From Caldilineaceae bacterium (GTDB lineage: Bacteria; Chloroflexota; Anaerolineae; Caldilineales; Caldilineaceae): DNA of 64,000 nt. Location of the stretch: positions 186,001 to 250,000 of the forward strand of contig JAJEBF010000014.1 of NCBI GenBank assembly GCA_022824025.1. Reading direction: 5' to 3'. Shown here piece by piece: positions 41,513 through 52,206 of the stretch (position 1 is its first letter; each line of letters begins with the position of its first letter). The translations under genes and the position numbers were made by a program. The notes under the pieces were generated by a model, which was not told the DNA's origin, searched no databases, and saw nothing but the letters and a program-made list of their open reading frames with translations.

Positions 41513-44053
41513 ATGATGTCTGACAGATATAGACACGCAGAGATCGAACCAAAATGGCAGGCCGCCTGGGATGAACAGGGCCTCTACGACACGGCCGAAA
41601 TCCCCGGCAAACCCAAGTGGTATGCCCTGACCATGCTGCCCTACACCTCCGGCGACCTGCACACCGGCCACTGGTATGCCATGACGCCCAGCGACGCAGC
41701 CGCACGTTTCCGCCGCATGAGCGGTTTCAACGTCTTCTTCCCCATCGGCTTTGACGCCTTCGGCCTGCCCGCCGAAAACGCTGCCATCCAGAACAACGTC
41801 CATCCCCAGGAATGGACCTACGACAACGTTGAACGTATGCAGGGCCAGCTGCGCCGCATGGGCGCGATGTGGGCCTGGGATCGCGAAGCCGTCAGCTGCG
41901 ACCCCGAATACTACAAGTGGTCTCAGTGGTTCTTCCTCAGACTCTACGAAATGGGGTTGGCCTACCGCGAATTCGCCCCCGTTGACTGGTGCCCGAAATG
42001 CAACACAACCCTGGCGCGCGAGCAAGTCTGGGGCGAAGACCGTCACTGCGAACGCTGCAACACACCCGTCATCAAAAAAGATCTGAACCAGTGGAAGTTC
42101 CGCATCACCAACTACACCGAAGAACTGCTCGACGATCTGGACAAAATCGACTGGCCGGAACCGGTGAAGATTATGCAGACCAACTGGATCGGGCGCAGCG
42201 ACGGCGCGCAAGTGACTTTCCTCACCGAAGAAGGCGATCCGATCGAGATCTTCACCACCCGGCCAGACACGCTCTGGGGAGCCACCTTCATGGTCCTCGC
42301 GCCGGAGCATCCGCTGGTCGACAAAATCACCACTGCCGAGCAGCGCGGCGCGGTCGACGACTGCGTCGAACAGGCTGCCCGCCTGGATGAAATCGCGCGC
42401 ACTGCCGAAGACAAAGAGAAGACCGGCGTCTTCACCGGCGGCTACGCCATCAACCCGGTCAACGGCGAACGCATCCCCGTCTGGGTCGCGGACTACGTGC
42501 TCATGGGCTATGGCACCGGAGCCATCATGGCCGTGCCCGGCCACGATGAACGCGACTTCGAGTTCGCCAAAAAGCACGAACTGCCCATCGTCCTCGTTGT
42601 CCAGCCGCCGCCTGACAGCGAGGCCGGTCACGTTCGCAGCGCCGACGACCTGGAGTCCGCCTGGCCCGGTGATGGCGTAATGATAAACTCCGGGCCCATC
42701 AACGGCGCCGCCGTGGGCAAAGAAGAAGGGCAAAGCGTCAAAGCGGCCATCGCCTGGCTGGAGGAAAATGATAAAGGAACCGGCGCCGTCAACTACCGCC
42801 TGCGCGACTGGCTGATCAGCCGCCAGCGCATGTGGGGCACACCTATCCCCATGATCCATTGCGCCAGCTGCGGAACCGTCCCGGTTCCCTACGCCGACCT
42901 GCCCGTCCGGCTTCCCGACGATGCCCAGTTCAAACCCACCGGCGAAAGCCCGCTCAACTATCACGAAGGCTTCCGCTACGTCAAGTGCCCCCAATGCGGT
43001 GGCGGCGCCGAACGCGAAACTGACACCATGGACACCTTCATGTGCTCCAGCTGGTACCAGTACGCCTACGTCGACCCCTACCACAAAGCCGGCCAGCCCT
43101 TGGCGGCAAATGACATGCCCTGGGACAGCGGCCGAGGCAGCTACTGGCTGCCGGTTGACCAGTACACCGGGGGCATCGAACACGCCACCATGCACCTGCT
43201 GTACACGCGATTCTTCACCAAAGCGCTGCGGGACATGGGCGTCGTCGACTTTGACGAACCCATGCTGCGCCTCTTCAATCAGGGCATCATTCTCGGCCCC
43301 GACGGCGAGCGCATGTCAAAGAGTCGCGGCAACGTCGTCAACCCCGACGATTACGTCGACCGCTACGGAGCCGATACAGTCCGCGGCTACCTCATGTTCA
43401 TCGGCCCCTGGGAACACGGCGGGCCCTGGGACCCCAGCGCCATCGAAGGGGTCAGCCGCTTCCTCTACCGCGTCTGGGGTGTCGTCCTTGACGCGCCGAG
43501 CCCCAATGGATCCGCCGCGTCCGCAGCCGCAGACGATATTCGCTCCCTGGAGCGCAAACTGCACCAGACCATCCTGAAAGTGTCCGAGGACTTCGGCAGC
43601 TTCCGCTTCAACACCGCGATCGCCGCCATGATGGAGTTCAATAACCATCTCATCAGAGTAAAGGATGCCTTCACCGGCCCCAACGCCGGCGATGAACAGA
43701 CCGCCATCTGGCAGGAGTCCGTGCGCGCCCTGCTACTGATGATGGCGCCCGTCTTTCCCCATATCAGCGAAGAGCTCTGGCAGCGGCTGGCCGCCGGCGC
43801 GGAAACTGCAAGCGTTCACCTGCAGGAATGGCCCCAGGCCGACCCGCAGAAGGCCAAAGAGGACGAGATCACTGTCGTCGTTCAGGTGAATGGCCGCGTG
43901 CGCGACAAACTGATGGTAGCCCCCAATACCGCCTCCGACGACCTGGAGACCAAGGCCCTGGCCTCCAACAACGTTCAACGCTGGACGGACGGCAAGCAGA
44001 TTCGCAAAGTCGTCGTCGTGCCCGATAAACTGGTAAACATCGTCATCGGATAG
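41513..44053 (+). CDS. leuS: leucyl-tRNA synthetase
   Basis: An 846-residue class I synthetase of normal size. The HIGH-like motif is LHTGHWY near residue 50, and the KMSKS loop is RMSKSRGN near 600. The CP1 editing domain is present (TTRPDTLWGATFMVLAPEHPLV and GYGTGAIMAVPGHDERD carry the Thr-rich and Asp sites). Zinc-binding cysteines appear in WCPKCNTTLA and HCERCNTPVI. The anticodon-binding domain and C-terminal extension follow. ACAGGAGACTTCT precedes the ATG. It is the first gene of a run with the DUF77 and HIT genes. Confidence 0.98.
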   Translation: MMSDRYRHAEIEPKWQAAWDEQGLYDTAEIPGKPKWYALTMLPYTSGDLHTGHWYAMTPSDAAARFRRMSGFNVFFPIGFDAFGLPAENAAIQNNVHPQEWTYDNVERMQGQLRRMGAMWAWDREAVSCDPEYYKWSQWFFLRLYEMGLAYREFAPVDWCPKCNTTLAREQVWGEDRHCERCNTPVIKKDLNQWKFRITNYTEELLDDLDKIDWPEPVKIMQTNWIGRSDGAQVTFLTEEGDPIEIFTTRPDTLWGATFMVLAPEHPLVDKITTAEQRGAVDDCVEQAARLDEIARTAEDKEKTGVFTGGYAINPVNGERIPVWVADYVLMGYGTGAIMAVPGHDERDFEFAKKHELPIVLVVQPPPDSEAGHVRSADDLESAWPGDGVMINSGPINGAAVGKEEGQSVKAAIAWLEENDKGTGAVNYRLRDWLISRQRMWGTPIPMIHCASCGTVPVPYADLPVRLPDDAQFKPTGESPLNYHEGFRYVKCPQCGGGAERETDTMDTFMCSSWYQYAYVDPYHKAGQPLAANDMPWDSGRGSYWLPVDQYTGGIEHATMHLLYTRFFTKALRDMGVVDFDEPMLRLFNQGIILGPDGERMSKSRGNVVNPDDYVDRYGADTVRGYLMFIGPWEHGGPWDPSAIEGVSRFLYRVWGVVLDAPSPNGSAASAAADDIRSLERKLHQTILKVSEDFGSFRFNTAIAAMMEFNNHLIRVKDAFTGPNAGDEQTAIWQESVRALLLMMAPVFPHISEELWQRLAAGAETASVHLQEWPQADPQKAKEDEITVVVQVNGRVRDKLMVAPNTASDDLETKALASNNVQRWTDGKQIRKVVVVPDKLVNIVIG

Positions 44054-44057
44054 CGCT

Positions 44058-44369
44058 ATGAAAGTGATGATCGACCTCTGCGTCGTCCCCATCGGTGTCG
44101 GCGTCTCAGTCTCAAAATACGTCGCCGCCTGCGAACACATCCTCGAAGACGCAGGTCTCAGCCACCAGATGCACGCCTACGGCACCAACGTCGAAGGCGA
44201 GTGGGACGAGGTCTTCGCCGCCGTGAAACGATGCCATGAAGTTGTGCACGAAATGGGGGCGCCCCGCATTACGACCAGCCTGAAGGTCGGCACGCGCTGC
44301 GACCGCGAACAAAGCATGAAGGACAAAATAGAAAGCGTCAACCGGAAACGAGGAAGAGGTGCCCAATGA
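44058..44369 (+). CDS. MTH1187/YqgV (DUF77) thiamine-binding-like protein
   Basis: A 103-residue ferredoxin-like protein with the family's opening MIDLCVVPIGVGVSVSKYVA and TNVEGEWDEVFAAVKRCHE, matching the DUF77 pattern P-x-G...S-x-x-V and T-x-x-E-G-x-x-D/E-v. Members bind thiamine or a related pyrimidine in crystal structures; a physiological role is not settled. It begins four bases after the leuS stop and its stop codon overlaps the HIT ATG by four bases (ATGA). Confidence 0.9.
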   Translation: MKVMIDLCVVPIGVGVSVSKYVAACEHILEDAGLSHQMHAYGTNVEGEWDEVFAAVKRCHEVVHEMGAPRITTSLKVGTRCDREQSMKDKIESVNRKRGRGAQ

Positions 44370-44716
44370 ACGAGAACTGCATCTTCTGCAAAATCGTCGC
44401 GGGGGACGTGCCTTCGCAACAGTTCTATCAGGATGAGCTGGTTACCGCCTTTCAGGACATTTCGGCCCAGGCGCCCGTTCACGTGCTGATTGTCCCCAAT
44501 CAGCATTTCAATGATCTTGGCGAAATGGGGGACGCTCAAGCGAAGATCCTGGGGCGGATCGTCCAGGTCGCCGGGCAACTTGCCGCCAGTGAGGGAATCG
44601 CTTCTGAAGGTTGGCGCCTCGTCACCAACATCGGCAAACATGGCGGCCAGGAGGTCTTCCACACCCATTTCCATCTTCTGGGCGGGCGCCCTCTCGGGCC
44701 GCTTCTGGCCCGCTGA
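44366..44716 (+). CDS. HIT (histidine triad) nucleotide hydrolase
   Basis: A 116-residue HINT-type protein. It starts with ENCIFCKIVAGDVPSQ, which has the usual C-x-x-C pair, and ends with VFHTHFHLLGGRPL, the H-x-H-x-H-x-x triad whose middle His is catalytic. These proteins cleave adenosine phosphoramidates and can act on aminoacyl-AMP by-products, an interesting fit with leuS upstream, though this is only an inference. The start overlaps the DUF77 stop by four bases, and a strong hairpin follows. Confidence 0.95.
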   Translation: MNENCIFCKIVAGDVPSQQFYQDELVTAFQDISAQAPVHVLIVPNQHFNDLGEMGDAQAKILGRIVQVAGQLAASEGIASEGWRLVTNIGKHGGQEVFHTHFHLLGGRPLGPLLAR

Positions 44717-44741
44717 ACCCGAAATAACGCGCCAAGAAAAG

Positions 44742-44776
44742 CGCCGGGGCCTAACGTCTGACGTTAAGCCCCGGCG
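44742..44776 (+). terminator. strong hairpin terminator after the leuS-HIT run
   Basis: CGCCGGGGC (44742-44750) pairs with GCCCCGGCG (44768-44776), and TAACGT with ACGTTA, a stem of 15 pairs plus one mismatch around the loop CTG. TCGTATTT follows, a weak T run. It lies 26 bases after the HIT stop. Confidence 0.65.
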
Positions 44777-45040
44777 TCGTATTTCAGTATGATTTCCTGT
44801 CGCGAACCTGCAGTCGGGCTTCTGGTCTATCCGCGGCGCCGCCAACCATAACCCACTGACTCAAAATGCAAGTCTGCAGCTGTTCCGCCCCGCCGCCAGC
44901 AGGCAAATGGCCGGAACGCGCAACGACGGCTGTCGTTTCTGCCCAGGCGCATCATTGGCAAAGGGTTACACGGAACCGCATGTAGCGCCCTGCAACGCCC
45001 CTGACGTCCGGCGCCGTTCAACGCCCCTTCTCAGGCGCCC
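44777..45040. other. convergent intergenic region, nothing recognised
   Basis: About 264 bases between the terminator and the minus-strand O-methyltransferase gene, with no frame of family resemblance, no repeat and no further hairpin that I could see. Confidence 0.5.
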
Positions 45041-45691
45041 TCACTTCACCACGGCCATCGCCAGCCCGTCCGAATACGGAACGACCGTGCTCATGAGCCG
45101 CTCGTCTTGGCTGAGCGTTCGCGCAAAACTGCGCATCCCCTGCACCCACTCTGAGTCCTGCCTCTCCGGATCGACCACGCTTCCGCCCATATGAACGTTG
45201 TCCCCCAGAATCACCGTGCCCGGGCGGCTATACCGCACTGCATATTCCAGGTATGCCGGGTAGTTCCCCTTGTCCGCGTCTATGAAAATCAGGTCGAACG
45301 GCGCTTCGCCCGCCAGCTCCGGCAGCGAATCCAACGCCGGACCGACTCGTACTTCAATCCTGTCGGCCAGCCCCATCCGCTTCCACTGCATGCAGGCGAA
45401 GTCGGCGTGCTTCCGCTCCAGCTCCAGCCCGATCAGCTTGCCTCCCTCTGGCAGCGCCCGCGCGATCCACGCCCCGCTGTATCCCCCCAGTACACCAATT
45501 TCCAATGCCTTCCTGGCCCCTGTCAGCTGCACCAGCAATTGAAGGAACTTGCCTTGCTCCGGCCCAATGCTAATCTTCGGGAGCCCCTCGGCCTCTGCCT
45601 CTGCTTGCAGCCGGGACAGATCCGCGTCGTCACTGTGAAAAAGGTCGCGTAGATACGCTTGATATGGATTCACTTCGGTCAACTTGGACAT
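45041..45691 (-). CDS. O-methyltransferase (caffeoyl-CoA / catechol type)
   Basis: A 216-residue SAM-dependent protein of the Methyltransf_3 group. ALEIGVLGGYSGAWIARALP near residue 62 is the SAM loop (E-I-G-x-x-x-G-Y-S), LIFIDADKGNYPAYL near 133 carries the metal-binding Asp and Lys, and VILGDNVHMGG near 157 the second Asp-Asn pair. These enzymes methylate vicinal hydroxyls with a divalent metal. The gene is the last of the glyA-radA run, 23 bases after radA, with GGAGAGAAG before the ATG. Substrate is unknown. Confidence 0.93.
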   Translation of the reverse strand: MSKLTEVNPYQAYLRDLFHSDDADLSRLQAEAEAEGLPKISIGPEQGKFLQLLVQLTGARKALEIGVLGGYSGAWIARALPEGGKLIGLELERKHADFACMQWKRMGLADRIEVRVGPALDSLPELAGEAPFDLIFIDADKGNYPAYLEYAVRYSRPGTVILGDNVHMGGSVVDPERQDSEWVQGMRSFARTLSQDERLMSTVVPYSDGLAMAVVK

Positions 45692-45714
45692 CTTCTCTCT
45701 CCGTGTTCGACAAT

Positions 45715-47133
45715 TTACTTCAACAGCGCCGCATCCAGCGCCTCGGATACCGTGCGCGCGCCGATGACTTCGATTTCCGGCGGCAGGTCCGATGAACCTG
45801 CTCCGTCTCTGCCGCTGCTCGCCTCCTGTCCTTTCCGCCGCAGCGCATGGCGCGGCACGATCGCACGCGCGAAGCCGAGCTTTGCCGCCTCATGCAGCCG
45901 CAACGCCAGCTGGCTCACGCTGCGCAACTCGCCGCTCAAACCAATCTCTCCGATCAGCGCCGCATCCGCGGCTAAGGGTACATTGCGGTAGCTGCTCGTG
46001 ATCGCCGCCGCGATGGCCAGGTCCGCCGCCGGCTCACCGACCCGCAATCCGCCAATCACGTTCACGAATATGTCCTGCGCGCTCAGCGAAAGGCCCATCC
46101 GCTTGCTCAACACCGCAGTCACCAGCAGCAGGCGGTTAAAGTCGATCCCGTTCCCCGTCCGCCGCGGTTGGCTGAACGCAGTCGGGCTCGCCAGCGCCTG
46201 TACCTCCACCAGCAGCGGCCGGCTCCCCTCCAGCGGCACGGCGATCGCGCTCCCCGCCGCATTCGGCAACCGCTCCGCCAGAAACATCGCCGACGGATTC
46301 GAAACCGGCGTCATGCCCCGCCCCGTCATCTCGAACACACCGACCTCATTCGTGCTGCCAAAACGATTCTTCACCGAGTGCAATAGACGGTAGGCGTGAA
46401 AACGCTCACCCTCCAGCTGCAGCACGGCATCCACCATGTGCTCCAGCACGCGCGGGCCTGCAATCGCGCCCTCCTTCGTGACATGCCCGACCAGAAAAAG
46501 CGGAATGTTGAGCTGCCGCGACTGCCGAAGCAAATGCCCTGCGCAGTCTCTCACTTGCGAAACTGAGCCGGCCGCGCTTGCGCTGGCATTGCTGTGGATC
46601 GCCTGCACCGAATCAACGATTACCAGGGCCGGCCTCACCCGCCCGATCTCTTCCAGGATCGTCTCCAGAATCGTGTCGGCCAGAATCAGCAGCCGCGCCT
46701 CGTCCAACCCCAGTCGTGACGCCCGACGTCCGATCTGATAGGCGCTCTCCTCCGCGCTGACGTACAAGACCTTGCCAACATGCCGCGCCACCTCTGCCGC
46801 CGTCTGGATGAGCAGCGTGCTCTTGCCAATGCCGGGGTCGCCACCAACCAGAATCCCCGCGCCGGGCACGATCCCGCCCCCCAATACGCGATTCAGTTCA
46901 GAATTCTTGAGGACGAGGCGGCGTGATGGCTCATCCGGGATCTCCGGCAGCGAGACGGGCCCGGGCGCGCCGGCAGGCCCTGCGCTGCCGGCGGCAACAC
47001 CCGTCGTCCTCGCCTGCACCCGGCTTTCCTCGAGCGTGTTCCACTCCCCGCACTCCGGGCACCGTCCCATCCACTTCATCTGCGCGCCGCCGCACTTCGT
47101 GCAGATGAACTGCGTTCTGACCTTGGTCGCCAC
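45715..47133 (-). CDS. radA: DNA repair protein RadA (Sms)
   Basis: A protein of about 472 residues with the three RadA parts: an N-terminal zinc finger (CTKCGGAQMKWMGRCPEC), the RecA-like ATPase (Walker A GGDPGIGKSTLL near residue 95; the RadA-specific KNRFG in VKNRFGSTNEVGVF) and a C-terminal Lon-protease-like domain. RadA drives branch migration in recombination. The start is placed at GTG 47133, which reads (M)ATKVRTQF as in other RadA; a TTG at 47157, overlapping the glyA stop by four bases (TTGA), would add eight residues. It is transcribed with glyA. Confidence 0.96.
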   Translation of the reverse strand: MATKVRTQFICTKCGGAQMKWMGRCPECGEWNTLEESRVQARTTGVAAGSAGPAGAPGPVSLPEIPDEPSRRLVLKNSELNRVLGGGIVPGAGILVGGDPGIGKSTLLIQTAAEVARHVGKVLYVSAEESAYQIGRRASRLGLDEARLLILADTILETILEEIGRVRPALVIVDSVQAIHSNASASAAGSVSQVRDCAGHLLRQSRQLNIPLFLVGHVTKEGAIAGPRVLEHMVDAVLQLEGERFHAYRLLHSVKNRFGSTNEVGVFEMTGRGMTPVSNPSAMFLAERLPNAAGSAIAVPLEGSRPLLVEVQALASPTAFSQPRRTGNGIDFNRLLLVTAVLSKRMGLSLSAQDIFVNVIGGLRVGEPAADLAIAAAITSSYRNVPLAADAALIGEIGLSGELRSVSQLALRLHEAAKLGFARAIVPRHALRRKGQEASSGRDGAGSSDLPPEIEVIGARTVSEALDAALLK

Positions 47134-47153
47134 AACCCCCTGCCTTTGCCGAA

Positions 47154-48470
<1,317 letters not shown>

Positions 48471-48827
48471 CAGTATCCGCTCCAGTGCCGCACTATCGAA
48501 AAAGACACAGTAACTGTAGAAATCACACCAGCAGAGAACCTTAGCACGCGCCAACCCATTCGTCAATTTTAGCGTGCATATCGCAGGGCCGACTCCCCGC
48601 GAAGACGTCTGGTCTCCCCGCCCGAAACCAACGCCCCACCCTTTGGTCCGCGCCCCCCTTGCAGCCGATATCGCCTCGTCAATTCGGCCTATGGTAGAAT
48701 TGCCCTGGCAAATCAACAGCAAACCTTCACCTCTAAAATGGAAGCATCGATCCAGTCCACTGCAATTGACGTTAAAGAAGCGGAGTTCCAACCGCGCCCC
48801 AAACTCCAACAGTGTACGACCGCGACC

Positions 48828-49523
48828 ATGGCCGCCATCCACATCAGCAGCAGGCCTACGGGCCTGTCAATCGACCCGCTGGCGGCATTGCAACGCCATA
48901 CCGCGACCCGGAGACGCCTCAAACGGATTTCGCCTCTCGCCCGGAACTGTCTGCTTCTCTTCGCCGTATTCCTTTGCGCCGCCTGCGCCCGCCATCAGTA
49001 CACCGGCACAGTGTTCGAAGAAAACCGACCGGCTGCGCCAATTCGCGGCCAAAACTATGACGGCGCGCCTTTTATCCTCGCCGACCTGAAAGGGTTCCCC
49101 GTCCTCCTCTTCTTTGGCTATACCTTCTGCCCCGACATCTGCCCCCTGACCATGATGGAGATCGCCGCCGCCCAGCGCGCCCTGGAGCAGCAGGCTCCCG
49201 CCCTGGCCGCAGACCTGAAGGTCGTCTTCGTATCCGTCGACCCCCAGCGCGACACGCTCGCCCGCCTGGAGCCCTACATCCACGCATTTGACCCCCGGTT
49301 CTATGGCGTTCGCGTGACGGAAGCCGAGCTGGGTCTGCTAAAGCCCGCGTACGGTCTGTACACCGAAGCCGCCGAAGGTCACAGCCTCTCCGATGACTAC
49401 TATCTGCTCGACCACACCTCGCGCGTCTTTCTCGTCGACCGTGAAGGGAACTGGCGCGCCCTGTTCAGCGCCGATGTAACCGCAGAAGCGCTCGCCGCAG
49501 ATCTGCAGGCCCTGTTTCACTGA
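48828..49523 (+). CDS. SCO1/SenC-type copper chaperone lipoprotein
   Basis: The C-terminal thioredoxin-like domain of about 175 residues has the copper motif [12 protein letters not shown] (C-x-x-x-C) and the distal His in [12 protein letters not shown], plus SVDPQRDT. A lipobox-like [10 protein letters not shown] follows a basic stretch (RRRLKR), so the protein is likely lipid-anchored outside the membrane. SCO1 proteins deliver copper to CuA of subunit II, which is encoded far away at 5.7 kb. The start is uncertain: ATG at 48828 is chosen and ATG at 48738 would add 30 residues without family similarity; neither has a good ribosome site. Confidence 0.88.
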   Translation: MAAIHISSRPTGLSIDPLAALQRHTATRRRLKRISPLARNCLLLFAVFLCAACARHQYTGTVFEENRPAAPIRGQNYDGAPFILADLKGFPVLLFFGYTFCPDICPLTMMEIAAAQRALEQQAPALAADLKVVFVSVDPQRDTLARLEPYIHAFDPRFYGVRVTEAELGLLKPAYGLYTEAAEGHSLSDDYYLLDHTSRVFLVDREGNWRALFSADVTAEALAADLQALFH

Positions 49524-49568
49524 CAAACCGCTGAAGTAGCCTGAACTCCGTGGCCGCCATTCCATACC

Positions 49569-50174
49569 ATGCGAACCTTTGTCGCCATAGAAATCCCTCC
49601 CTCAGCAAAGCAACAGCTTCGAGCGCAGCAGGACCGCCTGCGTAACCTTCCCGCCTTGCGCGCCCGTCCCTCTCCTTTCCGCTGGACCGATCCCGAGAAA
49701 ATGCACCTGACGTTGCGGTTTCTGGGCGAAACGGAAGCCTCCCAGAGGCGTCAGATGCAAGAAGGGCTGGCGTCCACTGGCAATAGACATGCCCCCTTCC
49801 GGATAGCCCTGTCAGGACTGGGCAGTTTCAATTCCTGGACCAATATGAGAGTCTTGTGGGTGGGAATTACGGGCGACACAGACGCGCTGCAGGCAGTCCA
49901 GTCAGAGGTCGAACTGCTAGCCCGCCAAGCGGGATTCGCCCCCGTCACCAAGCGGTTTTCGCCTCACATTACCTTGGCTCGAACGGCCCGCCGTGCGCCG
50001 CGCGACGCGTTGCGCGCAGCCGCAAATCAGCTGCGCTCTGCAGCACAGGATGATGATCGCCAGATTAAGTTGGAATGGAGGGTAAACGAGCTGCTTTTCG
50101 TACGCAGCGTCCTGGGCCGGGGGGGCGCCCAGTACTTCAATCTTGCTACCTGCCCTCTCTCTGTCAGAAACTAA
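49569..50174 (+). CDS. thpR: RNA 2',3'-cyclic phosphodiesterase (2'-5' RNA ligase family)
   Basis: A 201-residue 2H phosphoesterase. It has the two H-x-T-L/x motifs: HLTLRFLGE near residue 45 and HITLARTAR near 134, plus RTFVAIEIP at the N-terminus and the RxxLGRGGAxY-like ending SVLGRGGAQYF. It opens 2',3'-cyclic phosphates on RNA ends; ligase activity is seen in vitro for relatives. It converges on the Amt gene, with only five bases between the stops. Confidence 0.93.
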   Translation: MRTFVAIEIPPSAKQQLRAQQDRLRNLPALRARPSPFRWTDPEKMHLTLRFLGETEASQRRQMQEGLASTGNRHAPFRIALSGLGSFNSWTNMRVLWVGITGDTDALQAVQSEVELLARQAGFAPVTKRFSPHITLARTARRAPRDALRAAANQLRSAAQDDDRQIKLEWRVNELLFVRSVLGRGGAQYFNLATCPLSVRN

Positions 50175-50179
50175 CTACC

Positions 50180-51664
50180 CTACTGGAAACGGTGTTCATC
50201 CACAGGCGCCTCAGCCGCCGACCGCGCGGCCATCACCTGCGAGTGCGGGCCATCCTCTCGCTGTGCCCTCGACTCCTCAGCCCGATATTGCGGCCGCCTC
50301 CGGACCTGCTCCTGCGGGGCTGCATCGTCACTGCCCCCGACCGCCCTGCCAATTCCATAGAAGAACAGCCCCAATGGGACGCAAATCAGGCTGCCGCTGA
50401 CAAAACCCCACAGGCCCAACCCGACAATACCAATGACCTGCGCCTGGATCTGACTGAAAAAGTCAGGGCGAAATCCCTGCGCCGCCAGCAACCCCGTCAC
50501 GCCCTGCCCCTGAACACCCAGATAGCTGTCCGCGCCTACCTGCTGCCAGCCGGCTCCGGCCGCGCCGTCGGCAAATAGGCCTACACCCAGCAGCCCAATC
50601 GCAGCCGGCAATCCCGCCACGGCGAAAATCCCGGCGCCGTCATCAAGGCGGAAAACTCTGTTTAGCGTGAAAGTCACAAAAGGAACTATGCCCCCGGCCA
50701 GCAGTCCAATCAACAACGCGCCTGTATGTCCGGGAAACGGCCCCGCGGCCAGTCCTGCAATCGCGCCCGCCGCCAATCCTCGGGCGCTCATCCCCGGGTC
50801 GCTTGTTCCCGTCACGAACCACGTGTAGAGCAACGGTACGGTCACACCGCCGGCGGCATAGAGCAGCCCATTGACCGCAGTTCGCACAGCCGTGAAGGCA
50901 TCCATGCCCGGCTGCTGAACAGGGCTCGCCCAAGTCCAGGCCAGCACCCCGGACATCACGAACATGGCCCCCACAACCGAGAGCAGCGGCAAATGCGCGG
51001 CCGGCAAGCCAGAGTGCGCGGCATCCGTCGGCGCATGCCTCCGCGGCGGCCAAACGAGCAGCGCGGCAAGAGACGCTGAAGCCGAGACCAGAAACACGGT
51101 GCCCCCGCCGCCAAAGTCGACCAATCCGTGCCCCAGGCCGGCATTCCGTCCCAGCGCTGCCAGCCAGCCTCCCCCCTGCACCCAATTGCCCGCCAGCGGA
51201 TAGACAATCCCGCCGAGTGCCAGCGCCACAATCAAGGTCGCGAGCGCCGGCGCCCGCCCCCGCAACGCCAGCATCGGCAACAACGCTGCCGCCGCCGCCC
51301 ACGGCGCATGGGCCAGAAACAGACCCATCGCTGTCGGCGTCGCTGCAGGACCCGTCAGAAACCAGCCCTCCAGCCCCGCTGCAATCCAGCCCACTCCCCA
51401 TCCTTCCGGAAGCGGGGTCCACCCCCGTAACAAGGTCGCTAGCTCAGGGTGATCTGTGTAAAGGAATCCAACGCTTCCGAACTGAAAGGCAAAGCCGAGA
51501 GCCCAGTATCCCACCCCCCCAAGACAAAAGGCAGCCAGTCCTCCCAGCGCTGCATCCCACGCCGTTTCTGCTCGCATCCCAGAGGCCGCGACCAGAATCA
51601 AGCCGGCCGGCAGCAGGAATGCAAAACCCGCCGCGGTCAGATGCCAGAAAAAAGTGCTGTCCAT
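50180..51664 (-). CDS. ammonium transporter (Amt) family protein without pore histidines
   Basis: A protein of about 494 residues with some eleven helices. Amt-like blocks are VQGGGWLAALG, GLVDFGGGGTV and DDGAGIFAVAGLPAAIGLLG, matching E. coli GGWLxxLGxxDFAGGTVVH and DDxxDVFGVHG. By-eye alignment puts Phe191 where the first pore His (H168) should be and Ala350 where the second (H318) should be. Both are normally needed for ammonium conduction, so function may be changed. The C-terminal 60 residues are polar and Arg/Glu/Gln-rich. No glnB/glnK gene is adjacent. The start is set at ATG 51664; a longer frame runs to 51721. Confidence 0.8.
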   Translation of the reverse strand: MDSTFFWHLTAAGFAFLLPAGLILVAASGMRAETAWDAALGGLAAFCLGGVGYWALGFAFQFGSVGFLYTDHPELATLLRGWTPLPEGWGVGWIAAGLEGWFLTGPAATPTAMGLFLAHAPWAAAAALLPMLALRGRAPALATLIVALALGGIVYPLAGNWVQGGGWLAALGRNAGLGHGLVDFGGGGTVFLVSASASLAALLVWPPRRHAPTDAAHSGLPAAHLPLLSVVGAMFVMSGVLAWTWASPVQQPGMDAFTAVRTAVNGLLYAAGGVTVPLLYTWFVTGTSDPGMSARGLAAGAIAGLAAGPFPGHTGALLIGLLAGGIVPFVTFTLNRVFRLDDGAGIFAVAGLPAAIGLLGVGLFADGAAGAGWQQVGADSYLGVQGQGVTGLLAAQGFRPDFFSQIQAQVIGIVGLGLWGFVSGSLICVPLGLFFYGIGRAVGGSDDAAPQEQVRRRPQYRAEESRAQREDGPHSQVMAARSAAEAPVDEHRFQ

Positions 51665-52048
51665 ACTTGTGAAATTCCTACGTCGGCCGTAATGATCAAA
51701 CAACTGTAGACCGGCAACCACCCCAGACAGTCGTGCATCGGGACACTCCCTTCCTCACGCCCGCGCCGCCAACATCATGCCGCGCGAACGCCTGCCCTCC
51801 AGCAGTCGTCCCGCGTATCCTGCTCACGCTGACAAGGATCGCAACCGGTATCGAATCAAATCATCCAGGAATGGCTACTCACCGCTTCAAGCATATCAGA
51901 CAATCAGAGCCCGAACAAAGCGCCCTCCCCGTCGCTCCGCCGTACGCCCGCCCCAAGGCGCCTCTCCGCCACGCCATCCACTGACCTCTAACCCTTGCAG
52001 TACACACCGCCGTCCCTCCAAACAAGAAACCCCGCCCAGACAGCAACC

Positions 52049-52091
52049 AATCCCCAAATCCCTTAAAGCCCCCAAAACCCTGTCCGGACAA
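52049..52091 (+). repeat. dispersed AATCC-rich intergenic repeat, copy D
   Basis: AATCCCCAAATCCCTTAAAG, then CCCCCAAAACCCTG and TCCGGACAA, shows spaced AATCC-like units with a CTGTCCGGACAA end, comparable to the GTTCAGACAA end of copy B. It stands about 45 bases before the mltG promoter. Confidence 0.4.
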
Positions 52092-52135
52092 ATGCCCCAC
52101 CGCCCCATCCCCGGCGCTTCCAAAACCTTCGCCCG

Positions 52136-52164
52136 TTGGTCTATGTTCAGCCAAGTGGTACAAT
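52136..52164 (+). promoter_or_regulatory. putative sigma70 promoter of mltG
   Basis: TTGGTC at 52136-52141, 17 bases, then TACAAT at 52159-52164. The -10 box is identical to that of the oxidase promoter. It predicts a start near 52171, about 36 bases before the mltG ATG. Confidence 0.55.
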
Positions 52165-52206
52165 TCGCTGGCTGCCAGACTGCTGTTGAAGCGGCTTCCC
52201 GCCACA

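Larger units (their letters stand above)
51665..52206. other. divergent intergenic region with repeat copy and promoter
   Basis: This 542-base region between the Amt gene and mltG contains AATCC repeat copy D (52049-52091) and a putative sigma70 promoter (52136-52164). The remaining sequence holds no frame with family resemblance. Confidence 0.5.

Noticed and set aside
41393-43195. 600-codon open frame antisense to leuS
   Set aside because: Shadow of leuS; no family match and no ribosome site.
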